Assembly (NCBI GenBank): GCA_017301995.1 | Contig: JAFLEH010000017.1 | Coordinates: 82,996 to 146,995, forward strand | Length of the DNA stretch: 64,000 nt | Direction: 5' to 3' | Source of the DNA: Verrucomicrobiota bacterium | Lineage (GTDB): Bacteria > Verrucomicrobiota > Verrucomicrobiia > Verrucomicrobiales > Akkermansiaceae | In this document: positions 62,301 through 64,000 of the stretch, piece by piece | Position numbering within the stretch: position 1 is the stretch's first letter | How the letters are laid out: every line of letters begins with the position of its first letter | Translations under genes and position numbers: made by a program | The notes under the pieces: generated by a model | The model's input: the letters and a program-made list of their open reading frames with translations, nothing else | The model's database searches: none | Told to the model about the DNA's origin: nothing

Positions 62301-62446
62301 CAGTTGGGGGAAAATTTGAAATTTGAGATTTGAAACGGACCGGCGCGCGGGAGCGGCGAGGGTAGGGGAGCGGGCGGGCGTGTCAAGGTCGGGGGTGGGC
62401 GAGTATTGGGCTTGCGCGGTTTGGTTTGGCCGCGCAAGCTGCCCGC
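62301..62446. other. Divergent gap between helicase and mgtE
   Basis: Starts with AAATTTGAAATTTGAGATTTG (62310-62331 region), a simple AT-rich word repeat, then becomes very GC-rich, and ends in the 10-bp hairpin before mgtE. No riboswitch such as an M-box could be recognised by eye in this short leader. Confidence 0.5.
62410..62439 (+). promoter_or_regulatory. 10-bp perfect hairpin directly upstream of mgtE
   Basis: Arms GCTTGCGCGG and CCGCGCAAGC around a 10-base loop TTTGGTTTGG, ending 7 bp before the likely GTG start. Such a stable stem in the leader could hide or expose the initiation region. No T-run follows, so it is not a standard terminator. Confidence 0.6.
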
Positions 62447-63841
62447 GTGCAGGATGCCGAGGAAAAGTTGCCGGTCGATGAGTTGCTGCGGGCGTTGGAG
62501 TCCGCGGACGCCGAGGCCGTGCGCGTGGCGGCGGAGGAACTCCACTACGCCGACCTTGCGGCGCTCTACGAAAACCTGGAGGAGGAGCAGCGCGAGCGCC
62601 TGCTGACCAGCATCGGCCCGGAAATGGCGACCGACGTGATCGCCGAGCTGCCCTATCCGCTGATCGAGGAGGCGCTGAACTATTTCAAGCCCGCACAGTT
62701 GCGGGTTTTGTTGGGAAACCTTTCCGACGACGACCGCGTGGACGTGTTCCAGGTGGTTTCCGAGGAAACCCAGCGGCGGTTTTTCGCCCTGCTGGGGCCG
62801 CGCGACAAGGAACTGACCCGCAGTCTGCTGAAATACGAGGAGGATACCGCGGGCGGACGCATGACCACCCAGGTCGGCCGGATCACGGCGGACATGACGG
62901 TGAAACAGGCGCTGGCCGTGCTGCGGCGCGACCGCGAGGATACCCAGACGCTGGCGCGGATTTTCGTGGTGGATGAGCAGGGACGGCTGGTCGGTCGGGT
63001 GCGCCTGCGCGACCTGGCGTTCAACACCTGGGACACGCCCGTCCGCACGATCATGGAAGAGGCGTCCGAGTTCATCCTCGCCACCGCCGACCAGGAAGAG
63101 GCGGCCCGCGTTTTATCCAAATACGACCTGATCGTGCTTCCGGTGGTGGATGAGTTCCATCACTTGCTAGGCGTAATCACCTACGACGACGCGCTCGAGA
63201 TTCTCCAGGAAGAATCCACCGAAGACATCGAAAAACTCGCGGCCATCAGCGGTGAGCAATCGGAGGTGGCCTATCTGAACACCAGCTCTACGGACCAATA
63301 CCGCCGCCGGGTTTTCTGGCTGGTAGGGCTGGCGTTTGTGTCGATCGGGTCCGGCTACGTGATGTTCCGGTTCAGCGGGGTGCTGCAGCAAGCGTGGATG
63401 CTTTCGTTGTTCCAGCCCATGGTGGTGGCTGCCGGCGGCAACTCCGGCGGACAGGCGGCGACGATGGTGGTTCGGGCGATGGCATTGGGGGAAATCAGCG
63501 CGGGCAGCGCGCTGCGGGTGGCTTGGAAAGAGGCGCAAACCGGGCTGTTTCTGGGGCTATCGCTGGGCATTGCGGTGGCCGCGTTCATTTCGCTGCTGTT
63601 GCCCCACCTTGCCGGGTCCACCGGCGCGCATTTCGGCTTTCTGCAGCTTGCGGCTACGGTGGCCGTGGCGGCCACGGTCCAGGTCCTATCCGCGACGACA
63701 CTCGGTGCCTTGCTGCCGATCTTCGCGCGGGCGATCAAGCTGGACCCCGCGGTGGTTTCCGCGCCGTCGCTGGCCTCGATGGTGGACGTTTCCGGGATGC
63801 TGATCTACTTCACCATCGCCGGCGCGCTGTTGCGGCTGTGA
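62447..63841 (+). CDS. mgtE: Magnesium transporter MgtE
   Basis: Homodimeric magnesium channel of 464 residues, normal for the family (about 450). The N-terminal superhelical domain has LPVDELLRALESADAEAVRV and EELPYPLIEE-like ELPYPLIEEALNYF; two CBS domains follow (TQVGRITADMTVKQALAVLR and TPVRTIMEEASEFILATAD). The plug helix region leads to five membrane spans, with the signature MVVAAGGNSGGQAATMVVRA. In the family, Mg2+ binding between the CBS and N domains closes the pore. I prefer the GTG start VQDAEEKLPVDE, because a hairpin lies immediately upstream; the frame opens seven codons earlier with a TTG inside that hairpin. Confidence 0.92.
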   Translation: MQDAEEKLPVDELLRALESADAEAVRVAAEELHYADLAALYENLEEEQRERLLTSIGPEMATDVIAELPYPLIEEALNYFKPAQLRVLLGNLSDDDRVDVFQVVSEETQRRFFALLGPRDKELTRSLLKYEEDTAGGRMTTQVGRITADMTVKQALAVLRRDREDTQTLARIFVVDEQGRLVGRVRLRDLAFNTWDTPVRTIMEEASEFILATADQEEAARVLSKYDLIVLPVVDEFHHLLGVITYDDALEILQEESTEDIEKLAAISGEQSEVAYLNTSSTDQYRRRVFWLVGLAFVSIGSGYVMFRFSGVLQQAWMLSLFQPMVVAAGGNSGGQAATMVVRAMALGEISAGSALRVAWKEAQTGLFLGLSLGIAVAAFISLLLPHLAGSTGAHFGFLQLAATVAVAATVQVLSATTLGALLPIFARAIKLDPAVVSAPSLASMVDVSGMLIYFTIAGALLRL

Positions 63842-64000
63842 CGGGTCTCGCCGGAGCGGCTTGAGATTTTTTGTCACTGCCGTCCCACAGACTGGGCGCG
63901 GTGCGTCCTGAGCCTTGATTTGACAAGGCCTTGGGTTCGTTTTTGGAAAATGGCGATTGCGACTTTTTTGCCAGTGGTTGATATATCCTTGGATTCACGC
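63842..64000. other. Window end, no feature supported
   Basis: Downstream of mgtE the sequence becomes less GC-rich from about 63920. A TTGCGA / GATATAT pair could be a promoter for a gene beyond the window, but the spacing is poor and I do not call it. Confidence 0.4.

Noticed and set aside
63940..63990. Sigma-70 promoter at window end
   Set aside because: A TATAT-like -10 is present but the possible -35 elements have poor spacing and no downstream gene can be seen.

Overview
The window looks like a chromosomal segment of a GC-rich (roughly 63%) member of the Verrucomicrobiota, probably near Luteolibacter/Akkermansiaceae. This is an inference from gene content: a Planctomycetes/Verrucomicrobia-type cytochrome protein with DUF1549/DUF1553 regions, an SHD1-domain protein, a ThuA-domain protein, large lamin-tail/CotH/beta-helix secreted proteins, GH95 and GH78 glycosidases, and a LexA box of the form TGTTC-N4-GAACA. 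Almost no gene has a recognisable Shine-Dalgarno sequence; start codons often follow pyrimidine-rich stretches.

Layout. 1-4.4 kb (minus): trigger factor (cut by the window edge), ispE, pgeF, a MarR regulator, a small lipoprotein and pdxH. 4.6-8.6 kb (plus): threonine dehydrogenase, a glucan phosphorylase homologue without the PLP lysine, and a secreted TIM-barrel protein. 8.7-14.7 kb (minus): a lipoprotein, a GH95 fucosidase with a nested discoidin-like domain, and arginine decarboxylase, with a terminase-like remnant between them; tRNA-Leu(UAG) follows. 15-17.5 kb: mscL, an IspH-fold protein that has lost most catalytic ligands, and a regulator/membrane-protein pair linked to it by shared palindromes. 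17.6-20.9 kb (plus): pseudouridine synthase, cyclophilin, plsY, gpsA. 20.9-23.3 kb: a lower-GC accessory patch with a lipoprotein and a double-CXXCG protein, bracketed by REP-like hairpins. 23.3-34 kb (minus): ThuA protein and two large secreted beta-helix proteins. 34.3-38.1 kb: topB and an SHD1-peptidase. 38.3-43.5 kb (plus): a porin-pstS-pstC-pstA phosphate-uptake operon without pstB. 43.5-51 kb (minus): a TGS-fused uridine-kinase-like protein, an autotransporter gene remnant next to a 76-bp tandem repeat, lexA, rsmB, a nuclease/phosphatase-family protein, ybaB, dnaX. 51-64 kb: msrC, the cytochrome protein, an orphan gene between two 240-bp direct repeats, a GH78 protein, xseA, an alpha/beta hydrolase, a UvrD/PcrA helicase and mgtE.

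The strongest candidates for something undescribed are: (1) a dispersed REP-like family (GTAG plus an 8-bp stem closed by a GTGA loop) with nine copies in two subfamilies whose stems covary, partly packaged in a ~240-bp composite element that flanks an orphan gene; (2) the IspH-like pseudoenzyme with its CTTTG-N5-CAAAG regulatory circuit; and (3) a pentamer, GTTAG/CTAAC, that recurs in all reading frames through otherwise rare codons, suggesting selection or mutation bias at the DNA level.
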